Virus record (IMG/VR): IMGVR_UViG_3300010157_000194
Span: 1-28,822 of that record
Strand: one strand, 5' to 3'
Source of the DNA: a virus
DNA: 28,822 nt
The notes beneath the pieces were generated by a model. It made no database searches. It saw only the letters and a list, made by a program, of their open reading frames with translations, and was not told the DNA's origin. Made by a program: the position numbers and the translations under genes. Shown here piece by piece: positions 18,379-26,451 of this stretch; position 1 is the first letter of the stretch; each line of letters starts with the position of its first letter.

Positions 18379-18708
18379 TTATACTGCGAATGATGAACCG
18401 CAACCACATTTATTGGTTGCATTTGGGTTCTCAATAACAAAGTTAGAGCCCATCAATTCTGTTTTAAATTTAATCGTTGAACCTTGTAGGTATTGCATAC
18501 TCAAGGCATCAACAAACACTTGTATTTTATCATCAATGGGAATTTCAAAGTCATCTTCATTCTTCTCTGATTCCCATGTGAAACCATAAGAAAAACCAGA
18601 ACACCCACCGCCTTGGACGAATACTCTCATGCCTTTGATGGATGCATCATTATCATCTATATATAGGTCTATAATTTTTTCTCTTGCGGTTTCGTCTAGT
18701 GTTATCAT
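18379..18708 (-). CDS. A-type Fe-S carrier (IscA/ErpA-like, 109 aa)
   Basis: The three conserved Cys are present: GGGCSGFSYGF (Cys36) and NKCGCGSSF (Cys101 and Cys103), the defining set of A-type carriers. This protein receives [2Fe-2S] or [4Fe-4S] clusters and passes them to target enzymes. I cannot separate IscA from ErpA, so no symbol is given. It overlaps the desaturase gene by four bases and precedes iscU by four bases. Confidence 0.9.
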   Translation of the reverse strand: MITLDETAREKIIDLYIDDNDASIKGMRVFVQGGGCSGFSYGFTWESEKNEDDFEIPIDDKIQVFVDALSMQYLQGSTIKFKTELMGSNFVIENPNATNKCGCGSSFAV

Positions 18709-19409
18709 TTTAACCTTGCTAGTTTTAATGTTTCAAATATCTTGAACCACATCCAACCTATATCAAATTCATACCAGTTCTTTGAGAGGCGAGCACTCGC
18801 TGGTGCCAAATGGTGGTTGTTATGCAACTCTTCACCGCCAATAACAATACCCCAAGGACTAATATTATGACTATTATCTTTAGTTTCACCATTTCTATAA
18901 CCCACCCAATGACCTAAACCATTGATAACGCCTGCAGCCCAAAATGGGATCCAAATCATTTGAATAACCCATATTAATAGACCTAACCATCCAAATAATA
19001 GTGTGTTAATGATTAACATAATCACAACACCGACCCATGTGTATGGAGTATATATCTTATTTTCAACCCAATCATCAGGTGAACCTTTACTAAACTGTTC
19101 AACCATATCTTTATCTTTTGATGCTTGGTGATATAGTTGCACACCACCAAATAAAACTCTTAAAATACCATAAACATGTGGTGAATGTGGGTCACCAGGT
19201 TTATCACTTCTGTGATGGTGCATACGATGTATTCCAACCCATTCTTTTGTTTTCATTCCAGTTGTTAACCACAACCAAAAACGCATGAAGTGTGATAGAA
19301 TTGGACTAAAAATGATGGCACGGTGTGCTTGGCCACGATGTAGAAAAAGTGTTACGCATATAATGGTGATATGTGTTACTATTAAAGTGTATATGATTTC
19401 TAACATCAT
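18705..19409 (-). CDS. Membrane fatty-acid desaturase (234 aa)
   Basis: Three histidine boxes typical of acyl-CoA/acyl-lipid delta-9-type desaturases are visible: HRGQAH (24-29), HRMHHH (61-66) and HNNHH (196-200), with hydrophobic membrane segments around residues 5-23 and 110-155. The enzyme would put a double bond into fatty acids using a di-iron centre, O2 and an electron donor. It is shorter than cellular enzymes of about 280-400 residues. Overlaps with nrdB and the Fe-S carrier gene place it in one translational unit. Cyanophages also carry desaturases. Confidence 0.88.
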   Translation of the reverse strand: MMLEIIYTLIVTHITIICVTLFLHRGQAHRAIIFSPILSHFMRFWLWLTTGMKTKEWVGIHRMHHHRSDKPGDPHSPHVYGILRVLFGGVQLYHQASKDKDMVEQFSKGSPDDWVENKIYTPYTWVGVVIMLIINTLLFGWLGLLIWVIQMIWIPFWAAGVINGLGHWVGYRNGETKDNSHNISPWGIVIGGEELHNNHHLAPASARLSKNWYEFDIGWMWFKIFETLKLARLK

Positions 19410-20401
19410 GCGGCCTTAGCCCAAACATCTTCACCCCAATCACCAGACAATGCACCTTTGGCATAATCTGTTACACGATTTTCAAAGAAGTTGCCGTGAA
19501 TTGGTGCGTTAATCATTTCTTCAACCCATGGTAGTGGATTCTTTTTAACTTTAAAGATACCTTTGAGGCCAAGACTAATCAATCTGCGGTCAGCAATGTA
19601 ACGAATGTATTTCTTAACATCTTCACTTGATAGACCTTCCATTGCACCCATAGAAAATGCAAGGTCAATAAACTTATCTTCCAATTCAACCATTTTCTCT
19701 GCAATAGTGTATATGCGACTCTTGAGGTCATCATTCCATATTTCATTGTTCTCCTGTATGTAGGTACGGAACAATTTAATCATTGACTCTGCATGTTGTG
19801 TCTCATCAACAATAGACCATGTAACAATTTGACCCATGCCTTTCATTTTGCCTGTGCGTGGGAAATTCAATAACATAATGAATGAGCTAAACAACTGCAT
19901 ACCTTCTGTAAAGGCACTAAACACAGCAATGTGTGTTGCAGTATTTTCTTTAGTTGTATTTTGACCAGAAATATCCATGACATACTGGTGTTTATCTTTC
20001 ATCGCTTGATATTCCATGAACTGATTGTATGTTGTATCGGGCAAACCAAGGGTTTCAATCAAATGTGAATATGCCGCAATATGCAATGCTTCACGAGCTG
20101 CAAAACCTAACAACATCATACGAACCTCTGGTTGAGGAAAATATGGTAGATAGTTTGTTACATAACCACCCGCAACATCAATATCACCTTGTGTGAAGAA
20201 ACGGAAGATATGCGTTAAAAATTGTTTCTCTTCTGTAGATAACTTATTCTTCCAATCTTTTACATCTTCAGCCATTGGTACTTCTGTATGCAACCAATGT
20301 GACTGCTCATGTTTCAACCATGATTCATATGCCCATGGATAGTTGAAAGGTTTAAAACTTGTGCGTTCTTCTGTTAATTTTGAGGATACTTTCTTAATCA
20401 T
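19406..20401 (-). CDS. nrdB: Ribonucleotide reductase, class I small subunit NrdB (331 aa)
   Basis: I chose the ATG at 20401 (MIKKVSSKLTEERTSFKPFN), which overlaps the upstream stop (ATGA). A longer in-frame start lies inside the Trx-like gene. Di-iron ligands and radical site are intact: Asp73, Glu104, His107, the tyrosyl-radical Tyr111, Glu166, Glu200 and His203, with the same internal spacing as in E. coli NrdB. It makes the tyrosyl radical used by NrdA to reduce ribonucleotides. The neighbouring thioredoxin-like gene may supply electrons. Confidence 0.95.
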   Translation of the reverse strand: MIKKVSSKLTEERTSFKPFNYPWAYESWLKHEQSHWLHTEVPMAEDVKDWKNKLSTEEKQFLTHIFRFFTQGDIDVAGGYVTNYLPYFPQPEVRMMLLGFAAREALHIAAYSHLIETLGLPDTTYNQFMEYQAMKDKHQYVMDISGQNTTKENTATHIAVFSAFTEGMQLFSSFIMLLNFPRTGKMKGMGQIVTWSIVDETQHAESMIKLFRTYIQENNEIWNDDLKSRIYTIAEKMVELEDKFIDLAFSMGAMEGLSSEDVKKYIRYIADRRLISLGLKGIFKVKKNPLPWVEEMINAPIHGNFFENRVTDYAKGALSGDWGEDVWAKAA

Positions 20402-20640
20402 ACTGCCCATTCTCTTATCTGTCCTGCTGGTTTTGAACCAATCATACGCTTGACTTCTATATTTCCATCTAACATAATCAAGCAAGGCACAGAACGAATT
20501 CCATACTCATTAGCAATTTCTTCATGCACATCTATATCAATAACCTCAACTGGCATTTTAAGTTGTGCTCTTTCTAAATTCTCTGCCAATGTTTTGCATG
20601 GTTGGCACCATGACGCTGTAAATCTTAATATTCTTTTCAT
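20398..20640 (-). CDS. Short thioredoxin-like protein (80 aa)
   Basis: Starts MKRILRFTASWCQPCKTLAE. The WCQPC active site (residues 11-15) and a later cis-Pro (RSVPCLIML) are typical of thioredoxin and glutaredoxin folds; the length (80) is like phage glutaredoxin/thioredoxin (T4 NrdC is 87). It overlaps nrdB and is likely its reductant partner. Confidence 0.88.
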   Translation of the reverse strand: MKRILRFTASWCQPCKTLAENLERAQLKMPVEVIDIDVHEEIANEYGIRSVPCLIMLDGNIEVKRMIGSKPAGQIREWAV

Positions 20641-20649
20641 TTTATTTCC

Positions 20650-20940
20650 TCATTGTGTACAGGTTCTTGTTACAGTTACAGTTCCATCTGGATTACGAAT
20701 TTCAGTCCAAGGACTACAATTTTGTTGTTGTACTACCTGTGGTTGTTGAATGATGATTGGTGGTTGTTGTGTTACTACAACAGGTGGCCTTGGTTGTGCA
20801 ATTTCATAACCAATCACACCACCAATAACAACTGGTGCAACCCAACCCCATCCACCACCACGGCGTTCCCAATGGCCATGGTGTTGTGCCATAACTGTTG
20901 TTGAAATTAATAGAGTAAGTGTTAGTAAAAGTTTTTTCAT
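20650..20940 (-). CDS. Exported His/Gly/Pro/Gln-rich protein (96 aa)
   Basis: A signal peptide (residues 1-18, cut near VMA-QHH) is followed by HGHWERRGGGWGWVAPVVIG, then a Pro/Gln-rich stretch (PPVVVTQQPPIIIQQ), and a Cys-containing end. Low-complexity surface-type protein; function unknown. It ends ten bases before the start of the thioredoxin-like gene. Confidence 0.65.
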   Translation of the reverse strand: MKKLLLTLTLLISTTVMAQHHGHWERRGGGWGWVAPVVIGGVIGYEIAQPRPPVVVTQQPPIIIQQPQVVQQQNCSPWTEIRNPDGTVTVTRTCTQ

Positions 20941-21137
20941 TTCTTTTTTTCCATTTTAGGGTCTTCAATGACCGGTTCTTGTTTTTGCATATACATTGGA
21001 AATAAATTCCATCCGAAACTTTTCCAGTATTTGTGTATGATATTATTAATCACAACAGCTGTTGCAATAATAACAATAAAACCTAATGCGGTTAAAATAC
21101 TACCTGCTAAAAATACTGCCGCTTGATCCATATCCAT
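20937..21137 (-). CDS. Membrane protein (66 aa)
   Basis: Starts MDMDQAAVFLAGSILTALGF, with one long hydrophobic segment (about 6-34) and a short basic, Lys-rich tail. It overlaps the exported protein gene by four bases. Function unknown. Confidence 0.6.
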   Translation of the reverse strand: MDMDQAAVFLAGSILTALGFIVIIATAVVINNIIHKYWKSFGWNLFPMYMQKQEPVIEDPKMEKKK

Positions 21138-21259
21138 TATTTCGTCTCCTTCTTTTCAATAGGTGGTGGAAAATGAGGTTCAATCACATAATGGTTGGCA
21201 CCATACCAACCTATTGCTGAAAAAAATCCCACCGTAACCCAAGTTGCAACCAATATCAT
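21137..21259 (-). CDS. Single-pass membrane protein (40 aa)
   Basis: Encodes MILVATWVTVGFFSAIGWYG, then ANHYVIEPHFPPPIEKKETK. The ATG directly follows the stop of the amidotransferase-like gene, and the stop overlaps the next start by one base. One hydrophobic segment. Function unknown. Confidence 0.5.
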   Translation of the reverse strand: MILVATWVTVGFFSAIGWYGANHYVIEPHFPPPIEKKETK

Positions 21260-21907
21260 TCATCTCTCCATCAATTCATTTACAAAATCTAATAATAACT
21301 TATGCTGTGTACCATTATGGTACTTACCTTTTAACCAACTGTAACCATCATACCAAAACTGTTGGCTTTCTGGATGACAACCAATTAGACCGATGTTTTT
21401 CTGTATGATTGCCATAGCGTCGCCATTTGCATATGTAGCGATTGTTTCGTAGTCTCCATCGCCAACCATAGCACAACCATCGTAAAAAAACATCGTTGTG
21501 TTAGTTCCTTGCCAGTTGATTTTAATGTCTTTCGCATGAGGCCTCCTTGTATCCGTATTCGGTCTTTTTATATATTGTAAACTATCAACATCATCCAGTA
21601 TATCAAAGTAGTCTTTACCAGCCCAATATGCACCCATACAGATACCTAGATACTTGCCACCTCTTGTAACAAAATCAACCACAACATCTTTATTATTTTT
21701 CAGTATAGTATCATATGAATCGGAATCACCGATACCACCTGGAAATACAACCATATCAATATCATCAAAGAAACCATCTTCTACTTCATTTTTTGAAAAT
21801 AGTTTAAAGTCATAATGTGATGATAAGGCATTCATTACACCATTACTAGATTGTACAGAACATTTAGGGTCACATACAAACAAAGCAATTTTAGTTTTAT
21901 TTGTCAT
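21260..21907 (-). CDS. Class I glutamine amidotransferase-like protein (215 aa)
   Basis: The nucleophile elbow GGKYLGICMGAYWAG (Cys90) and a later GCHPESQQFWYDG (His/Glu) fit the class I GATase / BPL_N (biotin-ligase N-terminal-like) family. VVFPGGIGDSDSYD (53-66) is the typical oxyanion-loop region. Such proteins are frequent in T4-like phages. The partner enzyme and substrate are unknown. It lies between nrdA and nrdB and partly overlaps a tiny membrane gene. Confidence 0.75.
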   Translation of the reverse strand: MTNKTKIALFVCDPKCSVQSSNGVMNALSSHYDFKLFSKNEVEDGFFDDIDMVVFPGGIGDSDSYDTILKNNKDVVVDFVTRGGKYLGICMGAYWAGKDYFDILDDVDSLQYIKRPNTDTRRPHAKDIKINWQGTNTTMFFYDGCAMVGDGDYETIATYANGDAMAIIQKNIGLIGCHPESQQFWYDGYSWLKGKYHNGTQHKLLLDFVNELMER

Positions 21908-21992
21908 TTTGTAAGTAATTTATAGCATATACTATTACGCCTAAGACTACTATAAAAATAACTGATAATACTATTATAGGTAATATTGTCAT
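21897..21992 (-). CDS. 31-residue single-pass membrane peptide
   Basis: Encodes MTILPIIVLSVIFIVVLGVI then VYAINYLQNDK. A hydrophobic helix with a short polar tail. The stop overlaps the start of the amidotransferase-like gene by 11 bases. Function unknown. Confidence 0.45.
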   Translation of the reverse strand: MTILPIIVLSVIFIVVLGVIVYAINYLQNDK

Positions 21993-22018
21993 AATTTTCA
22001 CTCACAAACAAGAAACAT

Positions 22019-23824
22019 TTATCCCTCACAAGCCAAACATTCATTTCCTTGTGCAATAGCAGTCATATCTAATTCTTTAATGACTTCTCTCTCAATGCGC
22101 TTAGATACTTTATCAGCCTTAGCCAATTTCTCTGAACGGCAGTAGTAAAGTGTTTTTAATCCTTTTTTCCATGCCAAGAAATGAATTGCATGAAGATACT
22201 TAATGTTAACATCTGGTCTAAAGAATAGATTCAATGACTGTGCTTGGTCAATATATTGTTGACGGTCAGCAGCTAATTCAATTACCCATCGTTGGTCAAT
22301 CTCCATGCCAGTTTTGAATACATCTTTATCATGTTGTGACATCCAATCCAAATGTTGACATGAACCATCATTTGCAATAATTGATGACCAAATTTGATTA
22401 TACTCATCCTGATTAATGAGATGATTGTCACCTGATAAATGTTTTTGAATAACTTCATCAAGCCATTTGTTCTTGTTTAGAAATGAGCCCGATAAAGTAT
22501 CTTGACGATATGCATTAGCACGATAAGGTTCAATACTAGGGCTAGTATTTCCCATAATGATAGACGAAGAAGCATTTGGAGCAATAGCCATAAGATGGCT
22601 GAAACGTTGACCAGAGCCAACGGCATCAGGAGCTTCTCCCCTTTCGGTACCCAACTGAACATTCGCATCGTTTAATCCTTCTCTAATTGTTTTAAAGATT
22701 CTGTTGTTTGCGACCTTGGCCATAACGCCTTCAAAAGCAATACCGTTGCGCTGTAGATAAGCATGGAACCCAAGAGCACCGATACCAATAGAACGCTCTC
22801 TTTCTGCACTATACTTTGCACGGCTGATAGCATCAGGAGCATTAGCGATGAAGTAATTAAGCACATTATCAAGCATTTCGGCAACATCTCGCAGAAATAG
22901 TTTGTTATCTTTCCATTCATCATAAGTCTCCAAGTTTAAACTAGACAAACAACATACAGCAGTTCGTTGTTCATTTGTTGGTAAAATAATTTCAGAACAA
23001 AGATTAGATTGGTGTACTTTCAAACCTTTATCTTTTAGAAATTGTGGCATTTTACGATTTGATTCATCAATAAAATGTAGATATGGTTCACCTGTCATCA
23101 TACGCATTTCAAGAATTCGTTGCCATAATTCTTTGGCTGAAACAGTTTCACGCACCACACCTGAATGTGGATCAACCAAGTTCCAGTCATCGTTTGCTTC
23201 TGGATCCAACATACACCGTTCAATGATTTGCATAAAGTCATCGGTGATATTAACACCGTGATGTAAATTCAGACAACGCACATTTGGGTCGCCTGTTGGT
23301 TTACGCATCTCTAAGAAAGGAATGATATCAGGATGACTAATGTCAAGATAAGCGGCATAAGAACCACGGCGAGTACGACCTTGACGGTACGCCAAAGAAC
23401 TAGCATCATAAATTTTAAGATGCGGCATAACACCAGTAGACTTATCATCAGCAGACCTAATACCAAAACCAATACCAACTCCACCGCCGAGCATAGAAAG
23501 CCAATTAGTTTCTGAAAGATTATCAACTAAACCCTCCGCTGTGTCTTCAACATAATTAAGGAAGCATGATATAGGCAGACCACGCTTACTCCGACCAAAA
23601 GAAAGGATGGGAGTAGAATAAGACAACCAATGTTTACTGCTGTATTCATATAATCTTTGTGCATGTTCATCGTTAGTTCCAAATTTACTTGATACAAATG
23701 CGAATCTCTCCTGTGGAGAATTCTCATCATCTTTCATGTAACTTTCTTTTAATCTCTTTAAACCTAATTCATCAAACAAACTATCTCTTGTATAGTCTAC
23801 CTTAATACCATGAACAATATCCAT
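22019..23824 (-). CDS. nrdA: Ribonucleotide reductase, class I large subunit NrdA (601 aa)
   Basis: Catalytic residues are visible: Cys87 (SCFLN), Asn274, Cys276 and Glu278 (NLCSE), Cys291/Cys292, Tyr560-Tyr561 (LYYC) for radical transfer, and the C-terminal CxxC (ECLACEG, Cys596 and Cys599) that is re-reduced by thioredoxin. The protein is much shorter than E. coli NrdA (761) and starts without an ATP-cone-like N-terminus, so activity control by dATP is probably absent. GGAGTAAAG lies upstream of the ATG. Confidence 0.95.
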   Translation of the reverse strand: MDIVHGIKVDYTRDSLFDELGLKRLKESYMKDDENSPQERFAFVSSKFGTNDEHAQRLYEYSSKHWLSYSTPILSFGRSKRGLPISCFLNYVEDTAEGLVDNLSETNWLSMLGGGVGIGFGIRSADDKSTGVMPHLKIYDASSLAYRQGRTRRGSYAAYLDISHPDIIPFLEMRKPTGDPNVRCLNLHHGVNITDDFMQIIERCMLDPEANDDWNLVDPHSGVVRETVSAKELWQRILEMRMMTGEPYLHFIDESNRKMPQFLKDKGLKVHQSNLCSEIILPTNEQRTAVCCLSSLNLETYDEWKDNKLFLRDVAEMLDNVLNYFIANAPDAISRAKYSAERERSIGIGALGFHAYLQRNGIAFEGVMAKVANNRIFKTIREGLNDANVQLGTERGEAPDAVGSGQRFSHLMAIAPNASSSIIMGNTSPSIEPYRANAYRQDTLSGSFLNKNKWLDEVIQKHLSGDNHLINQDEYNQIWSSIIANDGSCQHLDWMSQHDKDVFKTGMEIDQRWVIELAADRQQYIDQAQSLNLFFRPDVNIKYLHAIHFLAWKKGLKTLYYCRSEKLAKADKVSKRIEREVIKELDMTAIAQGNECLACEG

Positions 23825-23840
23825 CTTTACTCCAACTTTA

Positions 23841-24872
23841 TTATATTCTTTTCCAACTCACGAATCTCATCTGTGCTTTGAGACCGGAGAGGGAGTTACT
23901 ACTTATGATTCTCTCAATTTCGTCCGGTGATATACCTGACATTACCATCTCATTAATGTCTTTCTCTTCAATTGTAGAGGGCCAAATTACAACATCATAG
24001 TTTAAATTGATTGCATCTTGCATCATCTTCACCAATTCTTTGTTTCTTGGTTGATTATCAAATATTAATATTTTTTTATTTGCTGAAATATTTTTTGCTA
24101 TCAATGAAAGATTAGCATCACCACTTGCAATACAATTAGAAAGAAACAAACTATCTATCGGCCCCTCTACAATCTTAACTGGTTCGTGAACACTCACTCT
24201 ATCCATACCAAAAACAAGTTTCTCTTTGCTGTCATCTGTTCTTAAAGTTACATATCTTAGTTTATAATCAGATGTTTCCAATGCACGACCTGATACTGCA
24301 ATTAGATTATCATACACATCATAGAATGGTATAATGAGTCTTGCATCATCAGATATCTGCTTGCCATGATTTGGAATCAGAGCGTCACAGAATTGTTTAT
24401 AGTGTTGTGTGAATAATAATTTAGAATACCATTGTTGTGGTATTTTACGCTTCTGCAAATACTCTAAGCAGAAATGTCCACTAGGCAGTTTGTCACACCA
24501 TTCGGCATGTTCAAACAGTTTTGATTTCTCAAGCTTACCAAATCTTTGAGGTGGGATATTGAATGATGGGTCTTTGAAATTAGAATTACTAGATTCACCT
24601 TCTTTATATCTTTCAAGAATGTATTCTTTATATATGTTGGCGTCAATGAACTTTATTAAATTTCCAAGACTTGTGCCTGCATTGCAATTGTGGCACTTAT
24701 AGAATAAGTTATTCCCTTTGCGGTAGATATAACCCCGCATCTTGGATTTATTCTTCTTTGAATCACCGCAAAGAGGGCATCTAACATTGAATAGGTAGTT
24801 GTCCTTGCGAGCGAATTTCTCAAACCGGTGAGAGAGTAAGTTTGTGTATTTTAAATCTATGTGTATTGACAT
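23841..24872 (-). CDS. DNA primase, T4 gp61-like (343 aa)
   Basis: The N-terminal zinc ribbon RCPLCGDSKKNKSKMRGYIY (Cys32, Cys35) with CHNC (Cys60, Cys63) and a TOPRIM core (IVEGPIDSLF, then KILIFDNQPRNKE) match T4 gp61 primase in order and length (gp61 is 342 residues). It should make short RNA primers with a gp41-type helicase, which is not in this window. It has a consensus promoter whose predicted start site falls on or next to the ATG, so the mRNA may be leaderless. Confidence 0.9.
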   Translation of the reverse strand: MSIHIDLKYTNLLSHRFEKFARKDNYLFNVRCPLCGDSKKNKSKMRGYIYRKGNNLFYKCHNCNAGTSLGNLIKFIDANIYKEYILERYKEGESSNSNFKDPSFNIPPQRFGKLEKSKLFEHAEWCDKLPSGHFCLEYLQKRKIPQQWYSKLLFTQHYKQFCDALIPNHGKQISDDARLIIPFYDVYDNLIAVSGRALETSDYKLRYVTLRTDDSKEKLVFGMDRVSVHEPVKIVEGPIDSLFLSNCIASGDANLSLIAKNISANKKILIFDNQPRNKELVKMMQDAINLNYDVVIWPSTIEEKDINEMVMSGISPDEIERIISSNSLSGLKAQMRFVSWKRI

Positions 24873-24878
24873 TCAACC

Positions 24879-24907
24879 ATTATACAACAAACTTCTTCAC
24901 TTGTCAA
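24879..24907 (-). promoter_or_regulatory. Consensus sigma70-type promoter of the primase gene
   Basis: Minus strand TTGACA (24902-24907), 17-base spacer, TATAAT (24879-24884). The predicted start site lies at about 24872, the first base of the primase ATG. The -35 overlaps the TGA stop of the upstream gene. Confidence 0.9.
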
Positions 24908-25215
24908 AAGATTTTTAGAATTTTACCTAAAGTATCAGCATGAGCAGAAGCCCACGAGAGAACGACCAACCCACCGGCAACACTCCATACCCACTTATCT
25001 CTTTGAGCTTTAAGTGATGATATTTCTTTTGCCAAAGCTGAATGTTGAGAACATGATGCATCATACATCTCATTGAGCTTGTCTGTCAAGCCGTTCCTTG
25101 TTTTATCAAGGCAATTATGCATATCTTTTACATCAACTTTAAGGTCATCTAGTTTTTCGTCTAGATTCTGTACCTTAGTCTCAACAATACCAATTCGTTC
25201 TGCCGTAGTAGCCAT
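24904..25215 (-). CDS. Coiled-coil protein with C-terminal membrane anchor (103 aa)
   Basis: Starts MATTAERIGIVETKVQNLDE. Residues 1-75 form a heptad coiled coil. A hydrophobic segment (about 77-88) and a short tail follow. Similar small tail-anchored coiled-coil proteins (sometimes called Bdr-like) are found in phage lysis regions. It could be a holin-like or inhibitor protein; not established. Its stop codon overlaps the -35 of the primase promoter. Confidence 0.6.
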   Translation of the reverse strand: MATTAERIGIVETKVQNLDEKLDDLKVDVKDMHNCLDKTRNGLTDKLNEMYDASCSQHSALAKEISSLKAQRDKWVWSVAGGLVVLSWASAHADTLGKILKIF

Positions 25216-25437
25216 TTACTTTTTCACAGGAACTTCTGTGCCTTCTAGTTTTTTGTGGACTTTGATTTTTTTACAATCTTGTACAACTTTACCATCTTTA
25301 CCAGTTACTGGTTTCCCGTCTTTGCCTACTTTATCATGGCACACTTCTTTTACTTGTGCTTCTGCGTAGGCTGTTGTTGGGGCAACATTAAGACAAACCA
25401 TCATGGTTATAAGCAAGATTCGTGCAAGCGTTTTCAT
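25216..25437 (-). CDS. Exported Lys-rich small protein (73 aa)
   Basis: I chose the ATG at 25437 (MKTLARILLITMMVCLNVAP), preceded by AAAGGAACAAAT, over an upstream ATG. A signal peptide with cleavage near TTAYA-EAQ is followed by a Lys/Asp-rich mature part with two Cys and internal Gly-Lys-Asp repeats (KVGKDGKPVTGKDGKV). Probably periplasmic. Function unknown. Confidence 0.6.
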   Translation of the reverse strand: MKTLARILLITMMVCLNVAPTTAYAEAQVKEVCHDKVGKDGKPVTGKDGKVVQDCKKIKVHKKLEGTEVPVKK

Positions 25438-25450
25438 ATTTGTTCCTTTT

Positions 25451-25681
25451 TTACCAAGCAATTGCGCCAGTGGATATCTTACGAAGACCCATGTTTACTA
25501 AACTGAGTGCTAACATTTGATATTCCATTGGAAACACGAAACCGTAGCTAGTTTGTGCAACTACTGCTACGCCTGCAATGATATTAGCCCAAAATGTTTT
25601 GCTGTAATACCATTTCTTACCAGTCATTTCTGCTTCAATGACTTCTGCTACTGCTTCTGTAATTTTTTGATTAGATGACAT
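25451..25681 (-). CDS. Small membrane protein, holin candidate (76 aa)
   Basis: The N-terminus is polar (MSSNQKITEAVAEVIEAEMT), then GKKWYYSKTFWANIIAGVAV starts a hydrophobic part ending in LSLVNMGLRKISTGAIAW. The pattern 'KTFWAN...  NMGLRKIST' is common in phage membrane proteins near lysis genes. A holin role is possible from context only. Confidence 0.6.
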   Translation of the reverse strand: MSSNQKITEAVAEVIEAEMTGKKWYYSKTFWANIIAGVAVVAQTSYGFVFPMEYQMLALSLVNMGLRKISTGAIAW

Positions 25682-25690
25682 TTTACTTCC

Positions 25691-26161
25691 TTAGATTAAT
25701 GGTTGTGATGCAGGTGGTGGTGCTAACTTACCACCAAAACCTGCTGCTGGTGCTGGGGTTGTATCAAAACTTGAACCGAATGGGTTTGCTGCTGGTGCAG
25801 AAAAGCCAGTTGTTGAAGGCACGCTTGATGAAAAGGATGAACCTGTGTCACTCTTTGGTGCTGGTGAAACTGGTGTTGGTTTAGTTGCTGCATCAATTGC
25901 TTTACCTCTTAGGTCTTTATCGTTGCCTGCTAACATAATGCCTGATAAAGTACCAGTCAAAAATGTTGCGATAGGAATAATTAATTCAAAGAATTTTTGG
26001 TCAATTGGAGAAATTGCATTTAGCGGTTGAGTAACAAAGATAATTGAATACAATACAACAAAGACAATACCTGTCAATGTTAATGCCAAACAAATACCAA
26101 TGAAAAACTTCAAACGAGCCATCAATTGTTCTTCAGTATACATTGTATTATTATTTTCCAC
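25691..26161 (-). CDS. Membrane protein with Ala/Pro-rich C-terminal tail (156 aa)
   Basis: The start is a GTG at 26161, seven bases after an AGGAG ribosome site, and lies 11 bases inside the upstream gene. Two hydrophobic segments (about 18-40 and 57-76) are followed by a Pro/Ala/Ser/Gly-rich tail (about 95-156). A two-pass inner-membrane protein. Class II-holin-like topology is possible, but the long low-complexity tail is unusual for a holin. Confidence 0.55.
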   Translation of the reverse strand: MENNNTMYTEEQLMARLKFFIGICLALTLTGIVFVVLYSIIFVTQPLNAISPIDQKFFELIIPIATFLTGTLSGIMLAGNDKDLRGKAIDAATKPTPVSPAPKSDTGSSFSSSVPSTTGFSAPAANPFGSSFDTTPAPAAGFGGKLAPPPASQPLI

Positions 26162-26450
26162 AATTTGCTCCTTTTGGTTGTGTACATTGTGCCGGTGCAG
26201 GTGTAAATGTAGAAGTTACTGCTGGCGTTGATTCGGGTTTTGGTGGTCCAAGTCTTGGATCTCTTTGGCCTTTAAAAATATGTTCTGGACAAGTTCTTGT
26301 CACATCACAAATTGGAAACTTACAAAAATCTTTTTCCCAGTTTGCTGGGTCTTGGCATGGATAACGAAATTTATCACCGCCAAAAAAACCTAATGTGAGT
26401 GGCAAAATAATTAGAGCAATTGCTCCATAAAAAAGGTGTTTATCATTCAC
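26151..26450 (-). CDS. Membrane-anchored or exported Cys-rich protein (99 aa)
   Basis: A hydrophobic segment (YGAIALIILPLTLGFF, about 8-23) is followed by a mature part with seven Cys (KFRYPCQDPANWEKDFCKFP and others), suggesting a disulfide-rich periplasmic domain. AGGAGCATA is the ribosome site. It follows the endolysin gene by one base. Function unknown. Confidence 0.55.
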   Translation of the reverse strand: MNDKHLFYGAIALIILPLTLGFFGGDKFRYPCQDPANWEKDFCKFPICDVTRTCPEHIFKGQRDPRLGPPKPESTPAVTSTFTPAPAQCTQPKGANCGK

Positions 26451-26451
26451 A

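Noticed and set aside
23311-23730. Minus-strand hydrophobic open frames inside nrdA
   Set aside because: They lie in another frame within the NrdA coding sequence, whose catalytic residues and length are intact.
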